From Candidatus Anaerobiospirillum stercoravium (GTDB lineage Bacteria > Pseudomonadota > Gammaproteobacteria > Enterobacterales > Succinivibrionaceae), in the NCBI GenBank assembly GCA_019113025.1, contig DXIF01000072.1, positions 1 to 38,582 on the forward strand: 38,582 nucleotides of DNA, in the 5' to 3' direction. Below the pieces are notes generated by a model that saw only the letters and a program-made list of their open reading frames with translations, had not been told where the DNA came from and ran no database searches. How positions within the stretch are numbered: position 1 is the first letter of the stretch; every line of letters starts with the position of its first letter. The position numbers and the translations under genes are program-made. Shown here piece after piece: positions 25,550 to 34,017 of the stretch.

Positions 25550-26923
25550 CTATTGCGCCCCAATGCGGGCTAACACAAACTCGGCCAGATTAACCGGCAC
25601 CTCACCCACTACCGAATACTCGTAGCGGCTGTTTTGTTTGCGCACAATGGTAATCGTGCCGTTGGTCAAAACTGGGTAGTAAATCGTGCTGAGGCGATTG
25701 CGATATACCCGAAAAGAAGTCAGGCCATCGGAGTACTCTTGATAGATGCAGTCAGGACCACCCTCATCAAAGTGCCCTTCGCCCACAATATTATAGACGG
25801 TTGGGATGTTAAGTTCAGGCCAGCGCTGCAACGGCAAGGCATTATTAAGCCCGTGATGGCTCTGCACCCCATCGCTCACGCCCCCATCCTCGACCGTGGC
25901 GCCCGCACTCTCAGTAGGTTCAGGCAGCACCAGCTGAATTGAGTCCGACTCTAAGCGCGCAGCGGCCGCAGGTCCCTGTTGCTCAACCCGATCGGAGAAA
26001 TTGTGCGCCTGCCAAATGCCTTCGGCCGCAGCCTCTTGGGCAACGGTGTCATCATGAACGGTACCGGTGAGGCTCGAGTTTTGCCCTAAACTGCTGGGCG
26101 GCTGCAATTGCGTTTGGGCTAAGCGATCGAAGATGGCGTCACTGACCGGGAAGGTCACGCCGGTGATGATGCGGCTGTCCATGACCGTTAGGCGCGAGGC
26201 CACCTTGCCCTCATGGTCGATGATGGTGAGTTCAACTGGAAAGTCTGACTCATCCTCCTTGGCAATCATGTAGGAGTAGCGCAAACCTTCCTGCGGAATC
26301 AGACGCAGCAAGCTGACGCGCTTACCCATCACGCGAGTACGTCCGGTTAGGACACAAGAATAATTACGCGGTTCCTTATTGGAGTTAAACAGATTGTCCC
26401 AAATCAAGGTAGGGTGCCACGACAAAGGCAGCGGCGTCCCGGCGCTATTAGTGTAGTCAAAGCCCTTGCCATCGCGCAGGGCGTAGCCGCGAATCTCGCC
26501 GTTTAAGGTCTGCCACAGAATGTAGCGGCGCTCGTCCGCACTTTTCGTTTGCAAGGTGATGTAGGGCGCAACTCCATTGGTGCTTGAAAGCATGATGACC
26601 GACTGGAGGTTGTTGCCTAAGACGCGCGAGCGCGTTTCATGAAACGACTCAATACATGACAGGCCGGAGCTGACCGGCTCCGCCGCCTCTGGCGCCGTCT
26701 GCGCCGTGGCATCTACCGCTGCATTCTCGGCAAAAGGCACCGCCACTGCGTCGTTAGCCGCTTGAGGGCTAGGCACAGGCCCTTGTCCCACAATGCCATA
26801 GGTGGCCCCACCATCATCACTCGCCTCAGCCCAGCTCCAAGGAGCGAGCAGGCACAAAGCCAAAGCCCCACTTAAGCGCGCAAAGTTAGGCTTAGCCGCC
26901 CAAAGCTGCAAGAAAACACCCAT
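25550..26923 (-). CDS. rseB: Sigma-E regulatory protein RseB (MucB family)
   Basis: Periplasmic sensor that binds RseA and protects it from DegS, releasing it when LPS or misfolded porin signals appear. It has 457 residues, longer than E. coli RseB (318). A hydrophobic N-terminal segment (about residues 15-30, ending WSWAEA) looks like a signal peptide. The lolA-like N-terminal domain begins near ESFHETRSRVLGNNLQSVIML and contains LRLIPQEGLRYSYMIAKED. The C-terminal domain ends YNIVGEGHFDEGG and SVVGEVPVNLAEFVLARI, typical of the family. The extra length is a Pro/Ala/Ala-rich leader after the signal and a Ser/Gly/Ala-rich linker in the middle. The ATG at 26923 fits the signal peptide; one at 26968 is possible. 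Confidence 0.85.
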   Translation of the reverse strand: MGVFLQLWAAKPNFARLSGALALCLLAPWSWAEASDDGGATYGIVGQGPVPSPQAANDAVAVPFAENAAVDATAQTAPEAAEPVSSGLSCIESFHETRSRVLGNNLQSVIMLSSTNGVAPYITLQTKSADERRYILWQTLNGEIRGYALRDGKGFDYTNSAGTPLPLSWHPTLIWDNLFNSNKEPRNYSCVLTGRTRVMGKRVSLLRLIPQEGLRYSYMIAKEDESDFPVELTIIDHEGKVASRLTVMDSRIITGVTFPVSDAIFDRLAQTQLQPPSSLGQNSSLTGTVHDDTVAQEAAAEGIWQAHNFSDRVEQQGPAAAARLESDSIQLVLPEPTESAGATVEDGGVSDGVQSHHGLNNALPLQRWPELNIPTVYNIVGEGHFDEGGPDCIYQEYSDGLTSFRVYRNRLSTIYYPVLTNGTITIVRKQNSRYEYSVVGEVPVNLAEFVLARIGAQ

Positions 26924-27128
26924 GCTGCCACCACCAAATGCTAAGTAGCTTGAAACCGCACTGGGCATGCACCACCAAAAGCTCCGTGCAGCCCCTAGCG
27001 CTATGATACCTGAGCTCCCTTAGGACTAACCAAGATCGGTGCAAACGCCAAAGACAATTCAGCTCCTGTATCACCCGACACAAGAGCTGAAGGCGGCCCA
27101 CCGGCCGCAATGCCTACAAGAGCGCCGC

Positions 27129-28067
27129 TTAGTGCGCTGCAGCGGTATCGATCATATAGCCTTGAACGTAGAGGTTAATACGCTCTAACTCGGCTTGCTG
27201 CTCAGCGCGTAGCTGGGCATCGGTCAGGTCTTGCTCCTGATTTTGCTCCTTAGCCACGCGCCCCTTGACCTGGGCTTGCGGTAAGTTCTCAGGATTGATG
27301 ATCAGATCCTTATCCGAGTTCTGGTAGCTCGCGAGATTCAAGCCATTAACCGGCCCCACTTGGGTCGCTGCGGTGGTAGCCACTTGGTCGTTGTAAGCTG
27401 GTTGCGAGGCGTTATACAGCTGCACGCCCACTACGGCGACAACGGCCACCGAGGCAGCAACCGCAATTTGCCCGACTAAGCCACCAACGCGGCTTAAGCT
27501 GCGGCTAAAGCTCAACTTTGGACGACGCAGAGCGGCTGCCTTAACTTGAGCTACGACTTGCTCTTGGCGCTCTGGGCGGTTGAGCGCCGCTTGGTCAAAG
27601 TCAGCGACACTAACCTCAGCTGCGATCCCATCAGCTTGCTTTAAGTTGGCAACCAAGGCTTGGTACTCATGGGCAACCTGCTGCTGATTTGGTACTGGCT
27701 GCAGTGGGCCTGGCTGGCTCCACTTGCCTTGCAGCATCGTAGGTAAGTCGCTCGCGCGCTCAGCCTCAATCGGTGGTACCCACGCCTGAGCTTGGACGTC
27801 AGCTGGGATGCCTGCGTTGACATCTGGCGCGTCAAGCTGCGCCATGACCTTATCGCAGAAGTTAAGGTCAATGCGCGGTGGTAACTCATGGCGCAGAGCG
27901 GCACCAATTAAAGACCAGTTCTTTAAATGGCGCTTCATCTCATCAGCACTTACCTCATCAGAGCCCGTAAGTGCCGCAATGGCATCGGGGGTCTGATAGT
28001 TTTGTCCATCAAAAACCTCCGAGGCGTGCATCAGATGCTCGTATTTTTTTGATGACAGGTGTTGCAT
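27129..28067 (-). CDS. rseA: Anti-sigma-E factor RseA
   Basis: Inner-membrane anti-sigma factor: the cytoplasmic N-terminus holds sigma-E and the periplasmic part binds RseB and is cut by DegS. It has 312 residues (E. coli 216). The N-terminal domain reads LMHASEVFDGQ, then HLKNWSLIGAALRHELPP, RIDLNFCDKVMAQLD, matching the RseA pattern. A long Pro/Gln/Ala-rich cytoplasmic linker precedes one membrane helix (about residues 198-222, IAVAASVAVVAVVGVQLY). The periplasmic tail is Gln/Asn-rich. The ATG at 28067 has GGAG 6 bases upstream. It is unusually far (266 bases) from rpoE. Confidence 0.87.
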   Translation of the reverse strand: MQHLSSKKYEHLMHASEVFDGQNYQTPDAIAALTGSDEVSADEMKRHLKNWSLIGAALRHELPPRIDLNFCDKVMAQLDAPDVNAGIPADVQAQAWVPPIEAERASDLPTMLQGKWSQPGPLQPVPNQQQVAHEYQALVANLKQADGIAAEVSVADFDQAALNRPERQEQVVAQVKAAALRRPKLSFSRSLSRVGGLVGQIAVAASVAVVAVVGVQLYNASQPAYNDQVATTAATQVGPVNGLNLASYQNSDKDLIINPENLPQAQVKGRVAKEQNQEQDLTDAQLRAEQQAELERINLYVQGYMIDTAAAH

Positions 28068-28333
28068 AGTCTGCTCCAAACAATGTCTCGGTGTTAGATC
28101 CGGGTTCAAGTGAGCACTTAATCCCAGAGGCCTCTGCTTAAGGACGCTTTACCTACACCTTAAGGTTCAAGCTGGCACCAGACCTTGCAGCTTGAAGCAA
28201 GAGCAAGCTCAGCGCAAACAGCCAAGCTCACTCTCCAGAGAGTCTAACCTCAAGCAAAGCTAACTAAGCTCTGCCTCAAGTTAGGTGACAAAACCTTGTG
28301 CTAGGGCCATGGCTCTGACTTCAGAGCGCGCGC
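28068..28333 (-). other. Long rpoE-rseA spacer with a hairpin
   Basis: No gene is seen. TTCAAGCT (28166-28173) and AGCTTGAA (28189-28196) can pair with a 15-base loop. In enterics rpoE and rseA are nearly contiguous, so this gap may alter the sigma to anti-sigma ratio. Confidence 0.5.
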
Positions 28334-28933
28334 TTAGCACCCAAATTCCGCCATTTTCTCTTCAATGTACTGGCGGGCCCGAAAAATGCGGGAGCGCACG
28401 GTACCAATGGGCGTATCCATCTTTTGGGCGATCTCCTCATAAGAGAGGCCCTCGACTTCACGCAGATAAATGGCGCGACGTAAATCCACCGGAAGCGCAT
28501 TCATCGCATCAGTGATCACCTGTTGCAGCTCTTCTGACTCAATTAAGGCGTCAGGCGAGTCCAAGGTGGTCAGCTGACCGCGCACATCATGATGGCTATC
28601 AAACTCGGGCGCATCGATATCGACGCTGTAGCGGCGTTTCTGGTTTTGTTCCAGAAAGGATTTGGCCGCGTTCGTGACGATGCGATAGAGCCACGTGTAA
28701 AAGGAGCTATCACCTCTAAAGTTGCCAATGGCGCGGTAGGCACGAATGAAAGCCTCCTGCGCGATGTCGTTGGCGTCAACATAGTTGTTGACGTACTTAA
28801 AGGCGAGATCGCATACCTTGTACTGATAGCGCAACACTAAGATGTTGAAGGCTTCTTTATCGCCTTGCTGCACCCTTTTGACGATCGCAAGGTCGCTGAG
28901 GGCGCGCGTATCATCCTGAGCGCTAGTAGTCAT
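28334..28933 (-). CDS. rpoE: RNA polymerase sigma-E factor
   Basis: Group IV (ECF) sigma factor for envelope stress. It has 199 residues (E. coli 191). Region 2 has the family pattern FNILVLRYQYKVCDLAF, DANDIAQEAFIRAYRAI and FRGDSSFYTWLYRI. Region 4 is LPVDLRRAIYLREVEGLSYEEIA and GTVRSRIFRARQ, the helix-turn-helix that reads the -35. AAGGA stands just before the ATG. It heads an operon with rseA, rseB and probably the family 25 glycosyltransferase, and is divergent from nadB, as in E. coli. A sigma-E-like promoter lies immediately upstream, implying autoregulation. Confidence 0.97.
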   Translation of the reverse strand: MTTSAQDDTRALSDLAIVKRVQQGDKEAFNILVLRYQYKVCDLAFKYVNNYVDANDIAQEAFIRAYRAIGNFRGDSSFYTWLYRIVTNAAKSFLEQNQKRRYSVDIDAPEFDSHHDVRGQLTTLDSPDALIESEELQQVITDAMNALPVDLRRAIYLREVEGLSYEEIAQKMDTPIGTVRSRIFRARQYIEEKMAEFGC

Positions 28934-28959
28934 AATCCTTCTAACATCCCTTATACCTA

Positions 28960-28988
28960 GATAGACCGTCTGAGGGCGTGATAGTTCC
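28960..28988 (-). promoter_or_regulatory. Sigma-E-type promoter of the rpoE operon
   Basis: On the minus strand GGAACTA (-35; enteric consensus GGAACTT) is followed after 16 bases by TCTATC (-10; consensus TCTAA/TCTGA). The predicted start is about 20 bases before the rpoE ATG. A further GAACTT lies 19 bases upstream without a partner -10. Confidence 0.65.
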
Positions 28989-29570
28989 CCTTAGGCCCCA
29001 AGTTCGCCACCCGCGTCTCAGACTCCAGGGTCACCTCAAGCTCGCGCGTACCCGCAACGCCCCACGCTTGCGGCTTGGCGCACCCTTCCCCAAAAGTTTA
29101 GATGCCGCGCCAACCTTGTCGGACAAGTAGGAGCACCAGCCACTAAAAAGCCACATTCCGAGGTAGCGCTTTGCGCTACTAACAGCGCTGGGGCTGCCGC
29201 GCGAACCCACAGTATAAGGCAAAAGCCATAGCACCTTCTTAGGACGCATCAAGTAAGGTTCGCCTCAAGCGCATAAGGGCTTACAACTGCGATTGCGACG
29301 CGGTTTTGGCCTTGCAAAACTGCTTGCTAAGAGTACTATGAGCCTTGCGATGCCTAGCACATTTTGGTGCATATAGCATCTGGACATGATTGGCTGATTA
29401 CAATTTGCGAGATTGGGTTGTGCCCCACTCCTAAGGCTTTAGGGCATGAGGCTAAGCCCCAATCACGGCGGGGACTAGCTATACCAACTAGCTATACCAT
29501 TTACTCATCCTTGAGTGGTTGCTTTGTGCCTAGTCTCCACTGGTGTCACTCGTCTTACTGGGTACTTACC
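28989..29570. other. Divergent rpoE/nadB control region
   Basis: About 580 bases with no supported gene. A nadB promoter must lie here; a TACAAT at 29399-29404 is a weak candidate with no clear -35. Short open frames on both strands are Arg/Ser-rich and lack ribosome sites. Confidence 0.45.
29474..29499. repeat. Exact tandem repeat of 13 bp upstream of nadB
   Basis: ACTAGCTATACCA occurs twice head to tail, 72 bases before the nadB ATG. Each unit contains the palindrome TAGCTA. Confidence 0.9.
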
Positions 29571-31220
29571 ATGGATTACACAACAGACTGCCTCATCATT
29601 GGCAGCGGCGCAGCGGGTCTGACTTTAGCTTTAGGTATCGCGAAGAAGGCCAAAGTAATCGTTTTATCTAAATCGGATGTCTGTGCTGGTTCCACCAACT
29701 ACGCGCAAGGTGGTATCGCCGGTGTCTACAACCCTAAAGACGATCAAGACTCGATTGAGGCTCACATCAAGGACACCTGCATCGCTGGTTCCTTTATCTG
29801 CGATGAAAAGGTCGTGCGCTATGTCGCCGAGCACGCCCATGACTCGATCCAATGGTTAATCGACGCCGGCGTACCGTTTGACTTAAAGGAGCACGATACG
29901 CCTGAATCGACCGAAGACAATAGCGAAAAGTCGCCTTACCACCTACACCGTGAGGGGGGCCACTCCCACCGCCGCATCTTCCACGCTGAAGACCACACTG
30001 GTAAGTCGATTCAAGAGACCTTAGTGCAACGCGCCCGCGAGAATCCAAACATCACCATTTTGGAAGATCGCTACGCCATCGACCTCATCACCACCAAGAA
30101 ACTCAACTTACCAGGCAATCGCGTCCTCGGTGCCTATGTCTTAAACGAGAAGAGCGACCACATCGAGACCATCAAGGCCCGCTTTGTCGCCTTATGCTCG
30201 GGCGGCGCCTCCAAGGTCTACCAGTACACCTGCAACCCAGAGGTCAGCTCCGGTGACGGCATTGCCATGGCGTGGCGTGCGGGCTGCCGTGTGGCCAATA
30301 TGGAGTTCAACCAATTCCACCCAACTACGCTCTACAACGCCGCCGACCGCAACTTCCTCTTAACTGAAGCCCTGCGCGGTGAGGGCGCGACCTTAGAGCG
30401 CAAGGATGGCACCCGTTTTATGCCGGAGTACGATGAGCGCTGCGAGCTGGCCCCCCGCGATATCGTCGCCCGCGCCATCGACCATGAGATGAAGAAGACT
30501 GGCGCCGACTGCATGTACTTAAACATCAGCCACAAGCCAGCCGACTTCGTCAAAAAGCACTTCCCAACCATCTACGAGCGCTGCTTAAAGGTCGGCATCG
30601 ACATCACCAAGCAGCCAATCCCGATTGTGCCTGCCGCCCACTTCACCTGCGGTGGCGTCATGGTCGACAACAAGGCCCGCACCGATATCCAAGGCCTCTA
30701 TGCCATCGGTGAGGTCGCCTACACCGGCCTACACGGCGCCAACCGCTTAGCCTCCAACTCTCTGCTCGAGTGCGTGGTCTACGGCCAAGCTGCCGCCCGC
30801 AACATCCTCAAGCACTTAGACGATGACGAAAGCGAGGATTTTGCCGCCTTAACCATCCCGGCCTGGGACGAGAGCCGCGTCACCGACTCCGACGAGGAAG
30901 TGGTCATCACCCACAACTGGCACGAGCTGCGCCTGATGATGTGGGATTACGTCGGCATCGTGCGCACCAACAAGCGCTTAGAGCGCGCCATGCACCGCAT
31001 CAACCTGTTAAAGCGCGAGGTCAGCGAGTACTACAGCAACTTCAAGGTCAGCAAGAATCTGCTGGAGCTGCGCAACCTGTTACAGGTTGCAGAACTCATC
31101 GTGCGCTCAGCCCAGCGCCGTCACGAGTCGCGCGGCCTGCACTATTCGCTTGATTACCCACAGCAGCTGGAGCACAGCGGCCCAACCATTTTGTCCAAGG
31201 ACAATATCGACGCGGAGTAA
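29571..31220 (+). CDS. nadB: L-aspartate oxidase
   Basis: FAD enzyme that oxidises L-aspartate to iminoaspartate, first step of de novo NAD synthesis; it can use oxygen or fumarate as acceptor, which suits anaerobic growth. It has 549 residues (E. coli 540). The FAD-binding start is [19 protein letters not shown], with [10 protein letters not shown] next. The active-site segment is [18 protein letters not shown], which marks NadB rather than fumarate reductase; [18 protein letters not shown] and [11 protein letters not shown] follow. The ATG at 29571 is chosen because the family start follows at once; an open frame extends upstream but is not family sequence. It is divergent from rpoE as in E. 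coli. Confidence 0.96.
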   Translation: MDYTTDCLIIGSGAAGLTLALGIAKKAKVIVLSKSDVCAGSTNYAQGGIAGVYNPKDDQDSIEAHIKDTCIAGSFICDEKVVRYVAEHAHDSIQWLIDAGVPFDLKEHDTPESTEDNSEKSPYHLHREGGHSHRRIFHAEDHTGKSIQETLVQRARENPNITILEDRYAIDLITTKKLNLPGNRVLGAYVLNEKSDHIETIKARFVALCSGGASKVYQYTCNPEVSSGDGIAMAWRAGCRVANMEFNQFHPTTLYNAADRNFLLTEALRGEGATLERKDGTRFMPEYDERCELAPRDIVARAIDHEMKKTGADCMYLNISHKPADFVKKHFPTIYERCLKVGIDITKQPIPIVPAAHFTCGGVMVDNKARTDIQGLYAIGEVAYTGLHGANRLASNSLLECVVYGQAAARNILKHLDDDESEDFAALTIPAWDESRVTDSDEEVVITHNWHELRLMMWDYVGIVRTNKRLERAMHRINLLKREVSEYYSNFKVSKNLLELRNLLQVAELIVRSAQRRHESRGLHYSLDYPQQLEHSGPTILSKDNIDAE

Positions 31221-31277
31221 GCACGCAAGTACGCAGAGTAAGCGCGCTGAACCCAAAATCTGATCGGTTTAACACCA

Positions 31278-31308
31278 AGGCTAGGGGGCCATGCTCCCTA
31301 GCTTTTTT
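31278..31308 (+). terminator. Rho-independent terminator after nadB
   Basis: GCTAGGG pairs with CCCTAGC (7 bp, 9-base loop containing CCATG), followed by six T. It lies about 60 bases past the nadB stop. Confidence 0.9.
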
Positions 31309-31362
31309 CTTGCTCTTTTTGCCCTACAATGACAAGAGCAGATGGACTCATGAGGGCCAAGC

Positions 31363-32319
31363 ATGAAGGGAATTTTGCTGGCAGGCGGCAAGGGCACAAG
31401 ACTCTATCCCCTAACCAAGACCATATCCAAGCAGCTATTGCCGGTGTACGACAAGCCGATGATTTACTATCCCTTGTCGACCCTGATGCTCTTTGGCATC
31501 AAGGATATCCTGATCATATCGACTCCCCACGATACCCCCAATATCCAACAGCTCTTCGGCGATGGCGCGCAGCTAGGACTTAAGCTCCATTATGCCATCC
31601 AGCCCGAGCCCCAAGGCATTGCCCAAGCCTTCATGATAGGGGCCGACTTTATCGGCAATGATCAGGTCTGCCTAATCTTAGGCGACAACATCTTCTACAT
31701 GGGCGACCACATTAGGCACTTTGTCCATGAGGTTCAGCAAAGCAATGCTGAGAGCGAGCAACAGCAAGCTAACGATGAAAACGACCAGCAGCAAGATCAC
31801 GCTGGGGCTGAGCGGCAGCATGGTAACGCCATCATCTTTGCCTACCATGTCTCCAATCCCCAACGCTTTGGTGTGGTCGAATTTGATGCCCATAACAAGG
31901 CCATTTCAATCGAGGAAAAGCCGCGCCACCCCAAATCCAACTATGTCTCGGTTGGCCTTTACTTCTATCCGCCCGATGTAGTGGCCAAAGCACAACAGCT
32001 CACGCCATCCCAGCGCGGCGAATACGAAATCACCGACCTTAACAATGCCTACCTACAAGAGGATCGCTTAACCGTACTACCCATGCAACGCGGCAACGCT
32101 TGGCTTGACGCCGGAACCCCGGATAGCCTGATGGACTCTAGTATCTTTGTGCAGCTCATCGAAAAGCGCCAAGGCTTAAAACTCGCCTGTCTTGAGGAAA
32201 TAGCCTACCAGCAAGGCTTTATCACCAAAGATGAGCTGGCCGCGTTGATCAACGAATTAAGCGACAGCACTTACAAGACCTATCTTAACAACGTCCTAAC
32301 CGGTGACCCGTTTCAATAA
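31363..32319 (+). CDS. rfbA: Glucose-1-phosphate thymidylyltransferase RmlA
   Basis: Makes dTDP-glucose from dTTP and glucose-1-phosphate, the entry step of dTDP-deoxysugar synthesis. It has 318 residues against about 292 usually. The nucleotide site is GILLAGGKGTRLYPLT, with SKQLLPVYDKPMIYYPL, PQGIAQAF and LGDNIFY next. EEKPRHPKSNYVSVGLYFY and the RGNAWLDAGT motif follow. The added length is a Gln/Asn/Asp/Glu-rich loop at about residues 125-154 (31735-31824) between the GDN loop and FAYHV. AGGG lies upstream of the ATG. rmlC follows after 16 bases, then rmlB; rmlD is absent. Confidence 0.95.
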   Translation: MKGILLAGGKGTRLYPLTKTISKQLLPVYDKPMIYYPLSTLMLFGIKDILIISTPHDTPNIQQLFGDGAQLGLKLHYAIQPEPQGIAQAFMIGADFIGNDQVCLILGDNIFYMGDHIRHFVHEVQQSNAESEQQQANDENDQQQDHAGAERQHGNAIIFAYHVSNPQRFGVVEFDAHNKAISIEEKPRHPKSNYVSVGLYFYPPDVVAKAQQLTPSQRGEYEITDLNNAYLQEDRLTVLPMQRGNAWLDAGTPDSLMDSSIFVQLIEKRQGLKLACLEEIAYQQGFITKDELAALINELSDSTYKTYLNNVLTGDPFQ

Positions 32320-32335
32320 CCAAAGTAATTGCGCC

Positions 32336-32920
32336 ATGAAATTCACCGCCACTCACCTTGCTGGGGCCTTCCTTATCGAACCGCAAGTTTTTACCGATGA
32401 GCGTGGGTACTTTTTTGAAAGCTACCACCAACAGAAGTTTGCGCAGCACGGCATCACTGCAAGCTTTGTCCAAGACAATGAGTCGCGCTCAAGTTACGGG
32501 GTGATGCGCGGGCTGCATCACCAAGCAGGCGGCTTTAGCCAAGCCAAATTAATTCGCGTGCTCTCAGGCGAGATCTTGGATATTGGCGTTGATGTGCGGC
32601 TTGATTCCCCCACCTTTGGTCAGTATATGAGTGCTAAGCTCTCAGCTCACAACAAATGCATGCTCTACTTGCCGCGCGGTTTCTTGCATGGCTTTGCCGT
32701 ACTCAGTCCTGAGGCGGTTGTGTCCTATAAGTGCGATAACTTGTGGCACAAGGAGGCGGAGCTGACTATTGCCCTTGACGATCCCGATCTGGCCATTGCT
32801 TGGCCTTTTGACCTCGAGCAGGCCATCATCTCAGAAAAAGATCGGGCTGGGATTAGTCTGCGCTCCTGGCTCAAACAAAGTCACTTCGTTCCGCGTTATC
32901 GCCCCGAGTTGGCCCAGTAA
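32336..32920 (+). CDS. rfbC: dTDP-4-dehydrorhamnose 3,5-epimerase RmlC
   Basis: Epimerises dTDP-4-keto-6-deoxyglucose at C3 and C5. It has 194 residues, slightly longer than the usual 180-185. The cupin fold shows EPQVFTDERGYFFESY near the start, then FVQDNESRSSYGVMRGLHHQ with the catalytic His, AKLIRVLSGEILDIGVD and LPRGFLHGFAVLS. Y-K-C-D near VVSYKCDNLW fits the substrate site. The ATG at 32336 is preferred; a longer frame overlaps the end of rmlA. Confidence 0.94.
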   Translation: MKFTATHLAGAFLIEPQVFTDERGYFFESYHQQKFAQHGITASFVQDNESRSSYGVMRGLHHQAGGFSQAKLIRVLSGEILDIGVDVRLDSPTFGQYMSAKLSAHNKCMLYLPRGFLHGFAVLSPEAVVSYKCDNLWHKEAELTIALDDPDLAIAWPFDLEQAIISEKDRAGISLRSWLKQSHFVPRYRPELAQ

Positions 32921-32957
32921 CAGTCACCCCAAGTAAGCCAAAGGAATCCCAACCACC

Positions 32958-33983
32958 ATGGCCCAAGCAATCTTAGTTACCGGAGGAGCAGGCTTTATCG
33001 GCTCCAATTTCGTTCCCTACCTGTGCCGCAAGTACCCGCAATACTATGTGGTGAATCTCGACAAGCTCACCTATGCGGGCAACCTTGATAATCTGCGCGA
33101 ATGCAAGGGACTCCCCAACTACGAATTTGTCCACGGCGACATCTGTGATGCGGCACTGTTAGCTGAGCTCTTCTATCGCTATGATTTTAAGGGCGTGATC
33201 CACTTTGCCGCCGAAAGCCACGTCGACAATTCGATCACCGGCCCCAAGATCTTTGTCCAAACCAATGTTGAAGGCACATTTAACCTCTTGGCCGCGGCTT
33301 ACGAGCATTGGATGAATGGCCCGCACCAAGTCAAGCTCGGCTATGAGCACTGCCGTTTCCACCATATATCAACGGATGAGGTCTATGGCAGCTTAGGGCC
33401 CGCGGGCTTGTTCACCGAGCAAACGGCCTATGCCCCTAACTCGCCTTATTCGGCGAGCAAGGCCAGCTCAGACTTTATAGTGCGCGCCTACTTCCACACC
33501 TACGGTCTCAACGTCACGACCTCCAATTGCTCCAACAATTACGGTCCCAAGCAACACTGCGAGAAGCTCATTCCCAAGACCATCGAGCACTGCTTACGCG
33601 AGCAGCCGATTCCCATTTATGGCACCGGCCAAAACGTGCGGGACTGGCTTTATGTGGGCGATCACTGCACCGCCATTGATTGCATTTTCCATCAGGGGCG
33701 AGCCGGTGAGACCTATAACGTAGGAGGCCACAACGAACAAAACAATCTCACCATGGTCAAGCTCATCTGCAAGCTGCTTGACCACATGCACCCGCGCGCT
33801 AACGGCCACCCCTATCATGAACTCATCACCTTCGTGACCGATCGGCCCGGCCATGACCTGCGTTATGCCATTGACCCCACCAAAATTGAGCACGAATTAG
33901 GCTGGCAGGCCCAAATGCCGCTGCAAGAAGGCCTAAAGTTCACGGTGCAATGGTACTTAAATCAGTTACTACCAAATACCTGA
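32958..33983 (+). CDS. rfbB: dTDP-glucose 4,6-dehydratase RmlB
   Basis: NAD-dependent short-chain dehydratase producing dTDP-4-keto-6-deoxyglucose. It has 341 residues, as usual. The Rossmann start is ILVTGGAGFIGSNFV, with LDKLTYAGNLDNL and GDICD next. AAESHVDNSI, HHISTDEVYGSLG and the catalytic YSASKASSDF follow, then NCSNNYGPKQ, the RDWLYVGDHC motif and DRPGHDLRYAID. AAGGA lies 12 bases before the ATG. With rmlA and rmlC it can supply the dTDP-4-keto-6-deoxy intermediates of rhamnose or related sugars. It is convergent with the fusion gene downstream. Confidence 0.96.
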   Translation: MAQAILVTGGAGFIGSNFVPYLCRKYPQYYVVNLDKLTYAGNLDNLRECKGLPNYEFVHGDICDAALLAELFYRYDFKGVIHFAAESHVDNSITGPKIFVQTNVEGTFNLLAAAYEHWMNGPHQVKLGYEHCRFHHISTDEVYGSLGPAGLFTEQTAYAPNSPYSASKASSDFIVRAYFHTYGLNVTTSNCSNNYGPKQHCEKLIPKTIEHCLREQPIPIYGTGQNVRDWLYVGDHCTAIDCIFHQGRAGETYNVGGHNEQNNLTMVKLICKLLDHMHPRANGHPYHELITFVTDRPGHDLRYAIDPTKIEHELGWQAQMPLQEGLKFTVQWYLNQLLPNT

Positions 33984-33995
33984 TAAAGTTCCACA

Positions 33996-34013
33996 CTATA
34001 GCCACCGCTATAG
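33996..34013. terminator. Short hairpin between convergent genes
   Basis: CTATAGC pairs with GCTATAG (7 bp, 4-base loop CACC) between the rmlB stop and the stop of the opposing gene. It is weak because AT-rich and has no T-run. Confidence 0.35.
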
Positions 34014-34017
34014 CAAA

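Noticed and set aside
29031..29252. 73-codon minus-strand open frame between rpoE and nadB
   Set aside because: No ribosome site or motif; basic Ser/Arg-rich ending typical of chance frames.
29364..29570. 69-codon N-terminal extension of NadB
   Set aside because: The FAD-binding start of NadB follows the ATG at 29571 directly; the upstream codons contain the tandem repeat and resemble no known domain.
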